Shown here: positions 35,801 through 44,179 of the stretch, piece after piece
How positions within the stretch are numbered: the stretch's first letter is position 1
Layout: every line of letters begins with the position of its first letter
Assembly (NCBI GenBank): GCA_023251515.1
Contig: JAHEYQ010000025.1
Span: forward strand, 1 to 62,523
DNA from: Bacteroidales bacterium
GTDB taxonomy: Bacteria > Bacteroidota > Bacteroidia > Bacteroidales > JACABE01
Reading direction: 5' to 3'
Length of the DNA: 62,523 nt
The notes under the pieces: generated by a model
What the model saw: only the letters and a program-made list of their open reading frames with translations
What the model was told of the DNA's origin: nothing
Database searches by the model: none
Translations under genes and position numbers: made by a program

Positions 35801-37339
35801 GATCAGAACACTTTTTTTGCAAACAATTATTCTGTTGCTGCTTATGAAAAAAGTACGCAAAGAGGAGGCGGTAAGATCTATGTAAAAAACACGATACTTT
35901 CTTCGTCACTGAATAGAACTTTATTAAAAGACAATAAATCTGTTTTGGATGTAAATTATTCTTTGTCAGATATTGAGCAAATTGATGGCATGTCTAATAT
36001 GTTTGCAGATCCGCAATTTATCCATTCAACAACCGGAAATTTTCAATTGAAGCCAAATTCAGTCTGCATCAACAGCGGAGACCCGAATTCACCAAAAGAT
36101 AATGATAGTTCTAGAGCTGACATGGGAGCATATTACACGCATTCAGGGAATTATGGTTTGAGCGTTCACATAAATGAGTTTAATTATCATCCTGCTTCAA
36201 ATTTTGATGCCGGCGACTGGATAGAAATTTACAATAAAACTAATCAGGATATTGATTTAAAAAACTGGAAGATAAAACATTATACTGATGAATACACTAT
36301 TGACAAAGCATTTGTATTGGCTGCCGGTGCTTATCTTGTATTGTGTGAAGATACTGTGAAATTTAAACAGTTCCATCCGAATGTTACTTCTTTTATTGGA
36401 AATCTCCATTTTGAACTGAATAATAAATCAGGGAAAATTTCTTTATATGATGCTAATAATCAAATAATACACAGTGTAAGATATAGCGATGAAATTCCCT
36501 ATCCACCACTGGCTGATGGCATGGGAGCAAGTGTAGAACTCGATCAGAATAAAGAAGGAAATCAACCACTGCAATGGCGTGAAAGTTATGTTTTGGGTGG
36601 TACTCCCGGAAAATATAACAGCCTCCCTCCCTCTTTAAGCAATTTATTTATTAATGAAATTGCGGCTACAGCAAATCAGGCAATTTCTGATGAAAATGGA
36701 AATTTCGGCGATTGGTTTGAGATTTTTAATGGAAGCAACGACAGCATTAATCTGGCTGGATTGTATTTTACTGATAATATTCAGCAGCCCCGCAAATGGC
36801 AACTAGCTCTGAATGAAACTGAACGAACACTTATTCTGCCTGATAGTTTTAAACTGATATGGGCTGACGGATCTGAAACCAGGACTTTGTTTCATACAAA
36901 TTTCAAACTGAATGCAGCTGGTGAAGAAGTTGCGGTTTTTCAACGACAAGGCGAAAATTTTGTTTTGATTGATAAAATTTCATTCGGAAATCAAAGCGAT
37001 AATATCAGTTTTGGCCGCTATCCCGATGGTGGATATGCAGTTGGTTTTATGAAAGCAAGTCCTTTGAAATCAAATAATACGCTAATTTTTGAAAATACAG
37101 AACTTATCCGCATTTATCCCAATCCGTTTACAGAAAAATGCAGAATAGATGCAAGTAAAATCAGCAAACCCTATGATCTGGAAATTTATTCATCAAAAGG
37201 AGAAATCATTATGCAAAGGCAAAATATTTATGATAATTCAATGGAAATTAGCAATGTAAAACTAAAATCGGGAATTTATTTTCTTAAAATTATCGATAAG
37301 GAAAACAAAACAATTACTGCAAAAATGCTAACATACTAA
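32801..37339 (+). CDS. Giant T9SS cargo: CotH kinase, lamin-tail and beta-helix domains
   Basis: This 1512-residue protein has a signal peptide ending NAQ near residue 19. In order it shows: a lamin-tail domain (about 20-155, RINEILSVN, FIEIYNAS); a chitobiase C-terminal-like beta-sandwich (about 187-262, FSFDGSVPTTSS); a CotH-type protein-kinase-like domain (about 270-640) with FLLRNGGND, VFVNGDYYGICEIREK and WRWIAADMEHAFG; an InlB-type repeat (about 650-720); a right-handed parallel beta-helix (about 760-1030); two more lamin-tail domains (about 1120-1235 and 1280-1420); and a type A sorting domain (about 1433-1512). The CotH domain suggests ATP-dependent phosphorylation of a secreted partner, but the D-M-E motif is unusual and activity is unproved. 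The two propeller proteins are encoded just upstream in the same unit. Confidence 0.85.
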   Translation: MRLSCFVIFFVISLSVNAQLRINEILSVNSSVAYDPDFGEYSDFIEIYNASNEAINLKNYAVSDDENNPGKFIFPDYLLQSQQYLIIWADGHYLKPGDTAFSEYKNANITVVAFHADFKISASGETIILISPQKQLIDKCILGVQENDISYGRNPVNPQHWQYFSEVSSGKINSTYGFDFLNFSDEPQFSLNEGFYTSAQTLQITTSNPLAEIRFSFDGSVPTTSSLLFSGSFNVIRNYTIKARVYENGKLPGKVVSKTFFIGENINMPVIAISGNQENFYGFDFGIIQNTIKDREVPAVIEYFNEQKVREFTSGVGLRLFGSTIYNLPQKPLSVRFKPKYGDDFLNFKLFENNDVQKFSAFLLRNGGNDYNLAFFRDGLAVNLLKNKMDIDYQDYKPCVVFVNGDYYGICEIREKLDENYVSAKHLLNSESIDYIEDSLQLVKGKIFRFKELMDFIKTRDISDSANYQYVASKTDISEYINYMIHKIFIGYYIVQHNNRYWLDNDTDSKWRWIAADMEHAFGQLSGDNYMDNTLEKLLSDTVNLPGWSTFMFKKLLQNPEFKDEFIQRSASYLQTVYLPQQSIAVLDSMQAKFEPQMPRHISLWNSPLSLNIWKQNIAFIRTFLQNRPAFYRKHIADVFNLQDSAKLQLKIAGHGKLIFCETAFEDTLKELYVFKNVRIRLKALADVGYRFAGWQNTGNTSENISYYPATDSSFTAIFVPDNKSIIPAFIQSDTILRASLSPWYAVENIKVASGARLIIEAGVEVKLADKVSINVEGGLNVKGNQQFPVVFDVDLSASARNPYYNNNPAWGSVIAENATDSIIFNNLTLRNSSYGSDRNKYFSCISAYHSNLSLNKTIITDCAAPLYSEGGSIVIDSSFFNSVNSCNGFVSLNQIQNPVIKNSVFKGNKATDTDAIDLKSVDYALVKGNLIYDFRGSNSDAVDLGINSHNNLIENNIIHDITDKGVSVGSQSDAIIRRNLIYDCDMGIAVKDSLSVVYADQNTFFANNYSVAAYEKSTQRGGGKIYVKNTILSSSLNRTLLKDNKSVLDVNYSLSDIEQIDGMSNMFADPQFIHSTTGNFQLKPNSVCINSGDPNSPKDNDSSRADMGAYYTHSGNYGLSVHINEFNYHPASNFDAGDWIEIYNKTNQDIDLKNWKIKHYTDEYTIDKAFVLAAGAYLVLCEDTVKFKQFHPNVTSFIGNLHFELNNKSGKISLYDANNQIIHSVRYSDEIPYPPLADGMGASVELDQNKEGNQPLQWRESYVLGGTPGKYNSLPPSLSNLFINEIAATANQAISDENGNFGDWFEIFNGSNDSINLAGLYFTDNIQQPRKWQLALNETERTLILPDSFKLIWADGSETRTLFHTNFKLNAAGEEVAVFQRQGENFVLIDKISFGNQSDNISFGRYPDGGYAVGFMKASPLKSNNTLIFENTELIRIYPNPFTEKCRIDASKISKPYDLEIYSSKGEIIMQRQNIYDNSMEISNVKLKSGIYFLKIIDKENKTITAKMLTY

Positions 37340-37341
37340 AA

Positions 37342-37385
37342 ATGCAAGCATCTGCCTGAATTACAATCAATGCAGATGCTTGCAT
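37342..37385. terminator. Bidirectional hairpin between the cargo operon and folE
   Basis: A 14-bp perfect stem (ATGCAAGCATCTGC with its complement at 37372-37385) and a 16-base loop separates convergent genes. T-runs are weak, so termination efficiency is uncertain. Confidence 0.7.
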
Positions 37386-37394
37386 AATAATAAC

Positions 37395-38036
37395 TTAAGC
37401 CAGCTTTGCACTTATCAGATGCATAAATTCCTGACGGGTTTTGTCGGCTAAAAATGCACCTGTAAAATCGGAAGTAGTAGTTACCGAATTTTGTTTCTGG
37501 ATACCACGCATCGACATACAAAGGTGTTTGGCTTCAATAACTACAGCTACACCAAGTGGTTTCAGCGTGTCCTGAATGCAATCTTTAATTTGCATGGTCA
37601 GTCGCTCCTGAACCTGCAAGCGGCGGGCAAAAGCATCTACTATTCGTGGTATTTTGCTCAAGCCAACAATATAACCATTGGGGATATAAGCCACATGAGC
37701 TTTTCCTATAAACGGTATCATGTGATGTTCGCACATAGAGTAAATTTCAATGTCTTTCACAATCACCATCTGTCGGTAATCTTCCTGAAACATAGCCGAA
37801 CGCAATATTTCCTCGGGGTTGGCATCGTAGCCATGTGTAAGAAATTGCATGGCTTTTGCCACACGTGTTGGTGTATTTAACAAACCTTCACGTTCAGGAT
37901 TTTCACCTATCAGTTTCAGTATTTCGTAATAATGATGAGCCAGTTTTTTGATGGTAGCAGGATTGTATAAATCGAGTTTTTCGTATCCGTCCAAATGATG
38001 CTCCTCAAAGCATTCTTTTTTTGTTTTATTATCCAT
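37395..38036 (-). CDS. folE: GTP cyclohydrolase I
   Basis: FolE converts GTP to 7,8-dihydroneopterin triphosphate, the entry to folate and, through QueD, to queuosine. The 213-residue protein has the zinc ligands C102, H105 and C173 in [10 protein letters not shown] and KHLCMSMRG. It also has [17 protein letters not shown] near the start, the [21 protein letters not shown] helix and a C-terminal TRQEF segment. The length is normal. It follows queD by 11 bases, so the two probably share a transcript. Confidence 0.96.
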   Translation of the reverse strand: MDNKTKKECFEEHHLDGYEKLDLYNPATIKKLAHHYYEILKLIGENPEREGLLNTPTRVAKAMQFLTHGYDANPEEILRSAMFQEDYRQMVIVKDIEIYSMCEHHMIPFIGKAHVAYIPNGYIVGLSKIPRIVDAFARRLQVQERLTMQIKDCIQDTLKPLGVAVVIEAKHLCMSMRGIQKQNSVTTTSDFTGAFLADKTRQEFMHLISAKLA

Positions 38037-38054
38037 TTTTTGTTTTATTATCCA
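38016..38054 (-). repeat. 19-20 bp tandem duplication at the queD-folE junction
   Basis: The plus-strand sequence TTTTTTGTTTTATTATCCA occurs twice back to back (38016-38035 with one extra T, and 38036-38054). On the minus strand the first copy supplies the queD stop codon. The second supplies the folE start and its codons for M-D-N-K-T-K-K. Confidence 0.9.
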
Positions 38055-38458
38055 AAGTATTCTACAAAATTGTTTTCTGTTTCGTATAATTTAATACTGT
38101 GAAGTTTCGCCCCCAGTTTTTCAACGGGATTTTGCAATTCTTCCCAAATGGCTTTCGCCAGATTTTCGGTTGAAGCCAGCTTATCTTTCATAAAGTCAAC
38201 TTCCAGATTTATATTTTTATGATCGAGTTTATCAATAATTTTTTCGTTGATAATCTTACTCAAATCCTTGAGATTTACCAGAAATCCGGTTTCGGGATTA
38301 ATATCTCCGGCCACCGTAACAAAAAGCTCGTAATTATGCCCATGCCAGTTTGGATTGGAGCATTTTCCGAAAATTTCCAGATTTTTTTCATCCGTATAAT
38401 CGTTACGAAACAAGCGATGTGCAGCATTAAAACGCTCTCTGCGGGTGATATGTATCAT
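38048..38458 (-). CDS. queD: 6-carboxytetrahydropterin synthase (QueD/PTPS family)
   Basis: The 136-residue protein has the family zinc histidines H14, H39 and H41 in FNAAHRL and WHGHNYEL and the catalytic Cys33 in GKCSNPN. A conserved DHKNINL lies in the second half and a Glu-rich C-terminal KLYETENN. QueD turns dihydroneopterin triphosphate into 6-carboxytetrahydropterin for queuosine. FolE, encoded just downstream, makes its substrate, so the pair forms a pathway unit. Confidence 0.93.
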   Translation of the reverse strand: MIHITRRERFNAAHRLFRNDYTDEKNLEIFGKCSNPNWHGHNYELFVTVAGDINPETGFLVNLKDLSKIINEKIIDKLDHKNINLEVDFMKDKLASTENLAKAIWEELQNPVEKLGAKLHSIKLYETENNFVEYFG

Positions 38459-38476
38459 ATTGCTGAAATTTATAAC

Positions 38477-38484
38477 AAATGTAA
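38477..38484 (-). promoter_or_regulatory. -7 promoter element for queD-folE
   Basis: The minus strand reads TACATTTG, a match to TAnnTTTG, 18 bases before the queD start codon. Confidence 0.45.
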
Positions 38485-38526
38485 TAGTTTTTTTTAATCT
38501 GAAACGTTATTGAGAAATATTTTCAA

Positions 38527-38534
38527 TACTTTTG
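38527..38534 (+). promoter_or_regulatory. -7 promoter element for the secreted DUF6973-like gene
   Basis: TACTTTTG fits TAnnTTTG and lies 30 bases before the proposed TTG start at 38565. Confidence 0.5.
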
Positions 38535-38564
38535 TAGTAAAAACAATATAAATACCTTAAAGTT

Positions 38565-39209
38565 TTGCTTAAAAAAATTATAGTTTTCGCTTTTGTAATC
38601 TTAATACTGAAATCAGAAAGTAAATCACAAAACCGATGGCAAGAATTTAAACAATTGAGCCGTCCCGAAAAGTCATGGGTAATAATGCATCCGTTCGTAG
38701 CTGTAAAAGCTTCGCGGATTAGCCATATTGCCCGCAAAACTGCCGATAGTTTAAAAACAAGCACAGTATTGGATGGCGATGCCAATGGCGGACAAGTAGA
38801 TGCTTTCAGACATGCGTATTGGATGGCAATGCTTTGTCGCGAAATTGGCTGGCGAAAAGCACATAGTTTGGGAAAAGCCCACGAAAAAGGCAATTATCTC
38901 GATTACAAAAAACATCGCCTCGAAGATGGCAGCTTACCCGATAAGCCCTCATGCGATATGGATTTATGGAACAATAATACAGGTATAAATATCAGCCTTA
39001 AATATGGCGAAATTACTGCCGACAGCTTGAAAACCCTGATAATTTACTATGTTTTGCAAGGCAAAATGAAAGTAATACGCAAAACTGCCAAAGGTGAATT
39101 TCTTGATAAGAATTTTCAGAAAATTCCTTCCAATTCGCTGAAAGGTAGGTGGGAGAATACCAAAGTATTAGATAATTCCGATAATATAAATATCCGATTG
39201 CCGAAATAG
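38565..39209 (+). CDS. Secreted DUF6973-like protein
   Basis: The 214-residue protein has a signal peptide (KKIIVFAFVILILK) that is complete only if the TTG at 38565 is the start. The next ATG would remove it. The mature part contains QVDAFRHAYWMAMLCREIGW, followed by KAHSLGKAHEKGNYLDYKKH and CDMDLWNNNTGI, a pattern of His, Asp and Glu I associate with DUF6973-type secreted proteins. The conserved His residues suggest a metal-dependent hydrolase, but no activity is established. It is transcribed away from queD. Confidence 0.6.
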   Translation: MLKKIIVFAFVILILKSESKSQNRWQEFKQLSRPEKSWVIMHPFVAVKASRISHIARKTADSLKTSTVLDGDANGGQVDAFRHAYWMAMLCREIGWRKAHSLGKAHEKGNYLDYKKHRLEDGSLPDKPSCDMDLWNNNTGINISLKYGEITADSLKTLIIYYVLQGKMKVIRKTAKGEFLDKNFQKIPSNSLKGRWENTKVLDNSDNINIRLPK

Positions 39210-39321
39210 AATAAGAAAATTTGCAATATAGGTTTACAGGATTTTTTCAATGTATTTTTAATTTATTTTCGCAAACAGAATTAATTTTTTAATTTTACAG
39301 CTAAAATTTTACAGCATAATA

Positions 39322-39819
39322 ATGAATATTGCATACATACTTTTAGGCGGAAATATGGGTAACAGAGAGGCTGTTATAGCCAAAGCTGCCGATTTAATTC
39401 ATGCATCATGCGGTAAAATTCTTAAAAAATCTTCGCTTTACGAATCCGAACCCTGGGGTTTTGAAACCGATAATCAGTTTATAAATCAGGTTATTCTGAT
39501 AGAAACAGCCATGAATGCCGAAGATTTGCTGCAAAACCTTTTGAATATCGAATTGCTTTTGGGTAGGGTACGCAATCATTCAGCTACTTACAGCTCAAGA
39601 ATTATTGATATTGATATTTTGTTTTTCAATGATGAAGTTATAAATAATGAAAATTTAAAAATTCCTCATCCGCTTTTGCAGGAAAGAAGATTTACAATGG
39701 CACCATTGCACGAAATTGCCGAAAATCTCACACATCCGCTTTATAATAAAACAATTCAGGACTTATTTGATGACTGTAAAGATAATTCGGTAGTAACCAA
39801 AATAAAGGGAAGTATTTAA
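39322..39819 (+). CDS. folK: 2-amino-4-hydroxy-6-hydroxymethyldihydropteridine diphosphokinase
   Basis: FolK transfers diphosphate from ATP to hydroxymethyldihydropterin in folate synthesis. The 165-residue protein shows LLGGNMGNRE at the start, SSLYESEPWGF, and the signature RIIDIDILFF with its Asp residues, followed by IPHPLLQERRFTMAPLHEI. Length and motif order are typical. The deoxynucleoside kinase gene begins right after its stop codon, an order common in Bacteroidota, so the two genes are probably co-translated. Confidence 0.95.
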   Translation: MNIAYILLGGNMGNREAVIAKAADLIHASCGKILKKSSLYESEPWGFETDNQFINQVILIETAMNAEDLLQNLLNIELLLGRVRNHSATYSSRIIDIDILFFNDEVINNENLKIPHPLLQERRFTMAPLHEIAENLTHPLYNKTIQDLFDDCKDNSVVTKIKGSI

Positions 39820-40455
39820 ATGGCACATTATAACTATATTGTAATAGAAGGGAATATCGGAGCAGGCAAAACTTCATTGGCAACATTGATAGCCGAAGAA
39901 TATAATGCTAAGTTGATACTTGAACAATTTGAAGAAAATTCTTTTTTACCCAAATTTTATAAAGATCCTGATAAATATGCTTTTCCGCTCGAATTATCGT
40001 TTTTGGCTGAAAGATATCAGCAACTTAAATCGCAACTTATAACACAGGATTTATTTAAAGATTTTGTAATTGCCGATTATTTTATTGACAAATCACTGAT
40101 TTTTGCACACAAAAATCTGCAATCCGACGAATATTCTTTGTATTCTAAGCTTTTTAATATTATAAATCCTACTTTGCCCAAACCCGATTTGTTGGTTTAT
40201 CTTTATGTAAATATCGATCGTCTGAAGACCAATATTAAGCACCGTGGCAGAAGTTACGAACAGGATATACAATCAGAATATCTCGAAAAAATTCAAGCAG
40301 GCTATTTCGAATATATTAAATTTTATCCTGAAACCCGAATTTTGATAATTGATACAAATACCATTGATTTTGTGAACAATAGCGAAGATTACAATACATT
40401 AAAAGAAATTATTTTTAAAGATTATGCTAAAGGAATCCACCGCATCAGCCTTTAA
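39820..40455 (+). CDS. Deoxynucleoside kinase
   Basis: The 211-residue protein belongs to the deoxyadenosine/deoxyguanosine kinase family, which phosphorylates deoxynucleosides for salvage. It has the P-loop G11-N-I-G-A-G-K-T18, the EQFEENSFLPKFY substrate region, SFLAERYQQLK, and the lid helix with RGRSYEQDI. The dA or dG preference is not decidable by eye. It starts at the base after the folK stop. Its end overlaps the end of asd on the other strand by 11 bases. Confidence 0.9.
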   Translation: MAHYNYIVIEGNIGAGKTSLATLIAEEYNAKLILEQFEENSFLPKFYKDPDKYAFPLELSFLAERYQQLKSQLITQDLFKDFVIADYFIDKSLIFAHKNLQSDEYSLYSKLFNIINPTLPKPDLLVYLYVNIDRLKTNIKHRGRSYEQDIQSEYLEKIQAGYFEYIKFYPETRILIIDTNTIDFVNNSEDYNTLKEIIFKDYAKGIHRISL

Positions 40456-41443
40456 CCAGTTTATTTCTAATTAAATATTCGGCTATCTGAATGGCATTGG
40501 TAGCAGCACCTTTTCGCAAATTATCAGCTACAATCCACATATTTAATGTATTTGGATTTCCGTCATCTCTGCGCAATCTTCCCACAAAAACATCATCTTT
40601 TCCTTCCGAAATTAATGGCATGGGATAAATATTATTATTTACATCATCATATAATGTAATTCCCGGCGACTCATTATAAATATTCCGAACAGTATTTAAT
40701 TTAAAATTTATATAAAATTCGGCATTTACAGCCATCGAATGCCCCCCTGTAACAGGTACTCTTACCACAGTAGCACTGATATTTATTTTGTAATCCGACA
40801 ATATCTTTCTGGTTTCATTTACTAGTTTTTCTTCCTCAGAAGTATAACCGTTTGCCAGAAAACTTCCACCATGCGGAAATAAATTCCGGTGAATCTGATA
40901 GGGATAGGCTTTGTAGGCAAGCTGATGGTTTTCTTCATCTTCTAATTGTTTTACAGCTTTCACTCCAGTTCCGGTAACCGATTGATATGTTGATATTACC
41001 AATCTTTTTAATTGATATTTATTGTGCAAAGGTGCTAAAGCCATCACCATCTGAATAGTAGAACAGTTGGGATTTGCAATAATTTTTGTCTTATCGGTAA
41101 TTTCTTTGGCATTTATTTCGGGTACTACCAGCGGCACTTTTTTGTTCATGCGCCATGCCGAAGAATTGTCTATTACAAAGCATGATTTTTCTGCAAATTT
41201 GGGTGCAAAAGCTAACGAAGCTTCAGAGCCTGCCGAAAATATTGCAATATCCGGACAAAGTTCAATGGCTGTTTCAACACTTACAATTTTTATCTTTTTT
41301 CCGAAATAAGTAATCTCTTTTCCAACCGATTTGGCAGAAGCAACAGGTATTAATTCTATTTCATTAAAATTTCTTTCTTCCAAAACTTTTAGCATTACAC
41401 TTCCTACCAAACCTGTAATGCCAACAACTGCAATCTTTAACAT
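40445..41443 (-). CDS. asd: Aspartate-semialdehyde dehydrogenase
   Basis: Asd reduces aspartyl phosphate to aspartate semialdehyde for lysine, diaminopimelate, threonine and methionine. I chose the ATG at 41443, which puts the nucleotide-binding VVGITGLVG at the N-terminus; the five codons upstream add nothing to the family pattern. The chain of 332 residues has the catalytic Cys127 in IANPNCST and a SAGSEASL segment. RVPVTGGHSMAV carries the catalytic His. Lys and Arg residues bind phosphate around VGRLRRDDG. The gene is transcribed alone. Confidence 0.95.
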   Translation of the reverse strand: MLKIAVVGITGLVGSVMLKVLEERNFNEIELIPVASAKSVGKEITYFGKKIKIVSVETAIELCPDIAIFSAGSEASLAFAPKFAEKSCFVIDNSSAWRMNKKVPLVVPEINAKEITDKTKIIANPNCSTIQMVMALAPLHNKYQLKRLVISTYQSVTGTGVKAVKQLEDEENHQLAYKAYPYQIHRNLFPHGGSFLANGYTSEEEKLVNETRKILSDYKINISATVVRVPVTGGHSMAVNAEFYINFKLNTVRNIYNESPGITLYDDVNNNIYPMPLISEGKDDVFVGRLRRDDGNPNTLNMWIVADNLRKGAATNAIQIAEYLIRNKLVKG

Positions 41444-41471
41444 TTTCTTACTATACATTTTAAAAAGTATT

Positions 41472-41531
41472 CAAACCTACAAAAAAATATTCTATTTTAC
41501 GCTTTTTATTTCAAAAAATTGTGTAGGTTTG
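41472..41531. promoter_or_regulatory. Divergent promoter pair for asd and the lamin-tail gene
   Basis: CAAACCTAC at 41472-41480 and GTAGGTTTG at 41523-41531 form an exact 9-bp inverted repeat with 42 bases between. Each half is a -7 element (TAGGTTTG), one for asd on the minus strand and one for the gene at 41570. The second implies that the frame's upstream TTG at 41519 is not used. Confidence 0.5.
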
Positions 41532-41569
41532 CTAATAAATCAGAAAACTTAAATTTAAATGTATTTCCA

Positions 41570-44179
41570 ATGAATAAACTGATTATTTTGTTTTTGCTTT
41601 TTCCATATTTTGCTTTTTCGCAAGTTGTTGATAATTTTGATGATGGAAACCATACAACAAATCCTGAATGGCTCGGAAATGATACAAGTTTTGTAGTTGA
41701 TAATTTTCAGCTACGCAGCAATGGTCCTAACTTGAATTCAAGTAAAATCTATTTAAGTACAGCCAATCAGCTTATAGATAGTGTCGAATGGAATTTTTTG
41801 ATTGACTTAAAATTTGGTCCTTCTTCTACCAATTTTGTAAGTGTATATCTGGTTGCAAGCGATTCTGATTTGGTGAATACTACTAATGCTTACTTTATAA
41901 AAATCGGACAGTCAAGTGGAAATAACAATATCGGTTTTTACAAAAAGCAAGGCTCAAATTCTAATCTTATTTTTACTGGAAATACCGTTTTTACAAGCAC
42001 TTCAAGCCTTAAAGTCAGGATTAAAATTACTCATAATAATTTAGGTGAATGGAATATTTTTTCTGACAAAACGGGTGGCAATAATTTTGTTTCCGAAGGC
42101 AATTCCTTTATCGAAAACAGCATCAATTCTACTTCTTATTTTGGCTTTTACTGCCAATATGCTACAGCTTCGCGCTATAATCTTTACTATTTTGACGATG
42201 TTAAGATTTCGAATATGACTGTGGATAATATTCCTCCTGTTGTAACTGCCACTAATATAACAAGCAACAATAGTCTGGATGTGATTTTCTCTGAGGAAGT
42301 AGAAATAAATTCAGCACAAAATATCACAAACTATTTTATAAACAACGGAATAGGAAATCCAACAAGTGCAAGTCTCGATTTGATTAATAAAAATATTGTT
42401 CATCTTGGTTTTTCTCAGAACTTTTTAGCAAATACAAATTATCAGATTGATATTATGAACGTTCAGGATTTAAAAGGAAATCTGATGTTGCCCGAAAGCA
42501 AAAACTTTTCAGTTGTCGAAAATCAGGTTTATGATGTTGTTATCAATGAAATAATGACAGACCAGAATCCCGCTTCACCACAACTTCCGGTTGCTGATTA
42601 TATTGAATTATATAACAGAAAATCTTTTCCTATTAACCTGAATAACTGGAAAATAAAGTTGAAAGATGATGCTTCATTTCTTACAATCGGCAATATTATT
42701 TTGATGCCCGATAGTTTCCTTGTCTTAACCTCAAGTGCAGATGTTGCTGCTTTAAGTGCTTATGCTGTTAATATTTATGGATTTCCGAGTTTTGTAATAA
42801 ACAATGAAACGGCAATAACATTGGCAGATGCAAATGGGAAAACGATTCATCGGATAAACTATAATAAAAGCTGGTATAACGATGCTTCTAAACAAGAAGG
42901 TGGTTGGTCGCTTGAACAGATAGATCCAAATAATCCATGCGGTGATGCTTACAACTGGAGAGCTTCTATTGATGTTAAAGGTGGTAGTCCGGGAAAGAAA
43001 AACTCTGTTTATACTCCAAATCCCGATTTAATTTCGCCATTTATTATCAAGGTATGTGTTCTGGATAAGTATTCAGTAAAAGTAAGTTTCAACGAAAAAA
43101 TGAAAGAAAAAAATTTATTGAACTTTCAGGCATATCAGATTTCAAATAATCTAAATATCAGCAATATAATTATTCCAGATATCGAGTTGAATTCTGTTAT
43201 ATTGCAATTTAACGATTCTATTCAAAATCAGTTAGTTTATACTTTAACAGTTAAAGATAGTATAAGTGATTGTGCCGGAAATATTGTTGAGGCAAACAGT
43301 AGTTATAAATTTGCATTTCCTTCAAAACCTGAGATTAATAATGTGATAATTAATGAAATATTATTTAATCCCAAAGATGATGGAGTTGATTTTGTGGAAA
43401 TTTATAATCGTTCAGACAAAAATATTGATTTAACAAAACTGTATGTAGCTGGTTATGATTTGAACAGCAATAGATTGAAATCGATGTATCCTTTGTCAAT
43501 GGATTGCGGAACTTTATTTTCAAAAGACTATTTGGTTTTAACCACAAATCCCGAAAAAGTGAAACAACAATATTATTCAGAAAATCCTTTGAAATTTAAT
43601 AAAATGACTTCAATGCCATCCTTTAATAATGACATGGGAATTGTTGTGATTTCAATGATTGATTCAGTAATTATTGACCGATTTGATTATAATGAAAGTA
43701 TGCACTTCCCACTGTTAAGCACAGTAGAAGGCGTTTCGCTCGAAAGAATAAGTTCTGAAAAGCAAGCACAAGACAAGCAAAACTGGCATTCGTCTGCACA
43801 AAGTATAGGATATGCAACACCAACCTATCAGAATTCACAATACAGTGATTTTCTTTATCTGGAAGATCCTATTACAATTTCGCCGGAAATATTTTCGCCT
43901 GATAATGATGGATACAACGATGTTTTGAGTATTAATTATCAGTTTAGCACATCTGGATATGTTGCCAATGTTCAGATTTTTGATTCAAAGGGAAAGTTAA
44001 TGAAAACCCTTGTCAGAAATGAATTGCTTGGCACCAAAGGAAATTTTATCTGGGACGGTATTGATGAATCGAATCAAAAAGCAATTATTGGCATCTATAT
44101 TGTTTATATAGAAGTGTTTGATATGAATGGGAATACAAAATCATACAAAAAAACTGCCGTTTTGGGTGGAAAATTCTAA
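41570..44179 (+). CDS. Secreted lamin-tail and Ig-like domain protein
   Basis: The 869-residue protein starts at the ATG at 41570 with the signal peptide MNKLIILFLLFPYFAFSQ. A jelly-roll region with VVDNFDDGNH comes first (about 20-215). An SbsA-like Ig domain follows (PPVVTATNI, VIFSEEVEI), then a lamin-tail domain (VVINEIMTDQN, DYIELYNR), a second Ig-like domain (VKVSFNEKM) and a second lamin-tail domain (VIINEILFNP, FVEIYNR). The last 90 residues resemble a FlgD Ig-like or CHU_C-type domain (ISPEIFSPDNDGYND, GIYIVYIEVFDMNG) and are not a type A sorting domain. Export by the T9SS using a different signal is possible. Its 3' end overlaps the next gene's end by 4 bases. Confidence 0.83.
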   Translation: MNKLIILFLLFPYFAFSQVVDNFDDGNHTTNPEWLGNDTSFVVDNFQLRSNGPNLNSSKIYLSTANQLIDSVEWNFLIDLKFGPSSTNFVSVYLVASDSDLVNTTNAYFIKIGQSSGNNNIGFYKKQGSNSNLIFTGNTVFTSTSSLKVRIKITHNNLGEWNIFSDKTGGNNFVSEGNSFIENSINSTSYFGFYCQYATASRYNLYYFDDVKISNMTVDNIPPVVTATNITSNNSLDVIFSEEVEINSAQNITNYFINNGIGNPTSASLDLINKNIVHLGFSQNFLANTNYQIDIMNVQDLKGNLMLPESKNFSVVENQVYDVVINEIMTDQNPASPQLPVADYIELYNRKSFPINLNNWKIKLKDDASFLTIGNIILMPDSFLVLTSSADVAALSAYAVNIYGFPSFVINNETAITLADANGKTIHRINYNKSWYNDASKQEGGWSLEQIDPNNPCGDAYNWRASIDVKGGSPGKKNSVYTPNPDLISPFIIKVCVLDKYSVKVSFNEKMKEKNLLNFQAYQISNNLNISNIIIPDIELNSVILQFNDSIQNQLVYTLTVKDSISDCAGNIVEANSSYKFAFPSKPEINNVIINEILFNPKDDGVDFVEIYNRSDKNIDLTKLYVAGYDLNSNRLKSMYPLSMDCGTLFSKDYLVLTTNPEKVKQQYYSENPLKFNKMTSMPSFNNDMGIVVISMIDSVIIDRFDYNESMHFPLLSTVEGVSLERISSEKQAQDKQNWHSSAQSIGYATPTYQNSQYSDFLYLEDPITISPEIFSPDNDGYNDVLSINYQFSTSGYVANVQIFDSKGKLMKTLVRNELLGTKGNFIWDGIDESNQKAIIGIYIVYIEVFDMNGNTKSYKKTAVLGGKF

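Noticed and set aside
41519..41569. 17-residue N-terminal extension of the lamin-tail protein
   Set aside because: It begins at a TTG before the -7 element at 41524-41531 and would bury the signal peptide.
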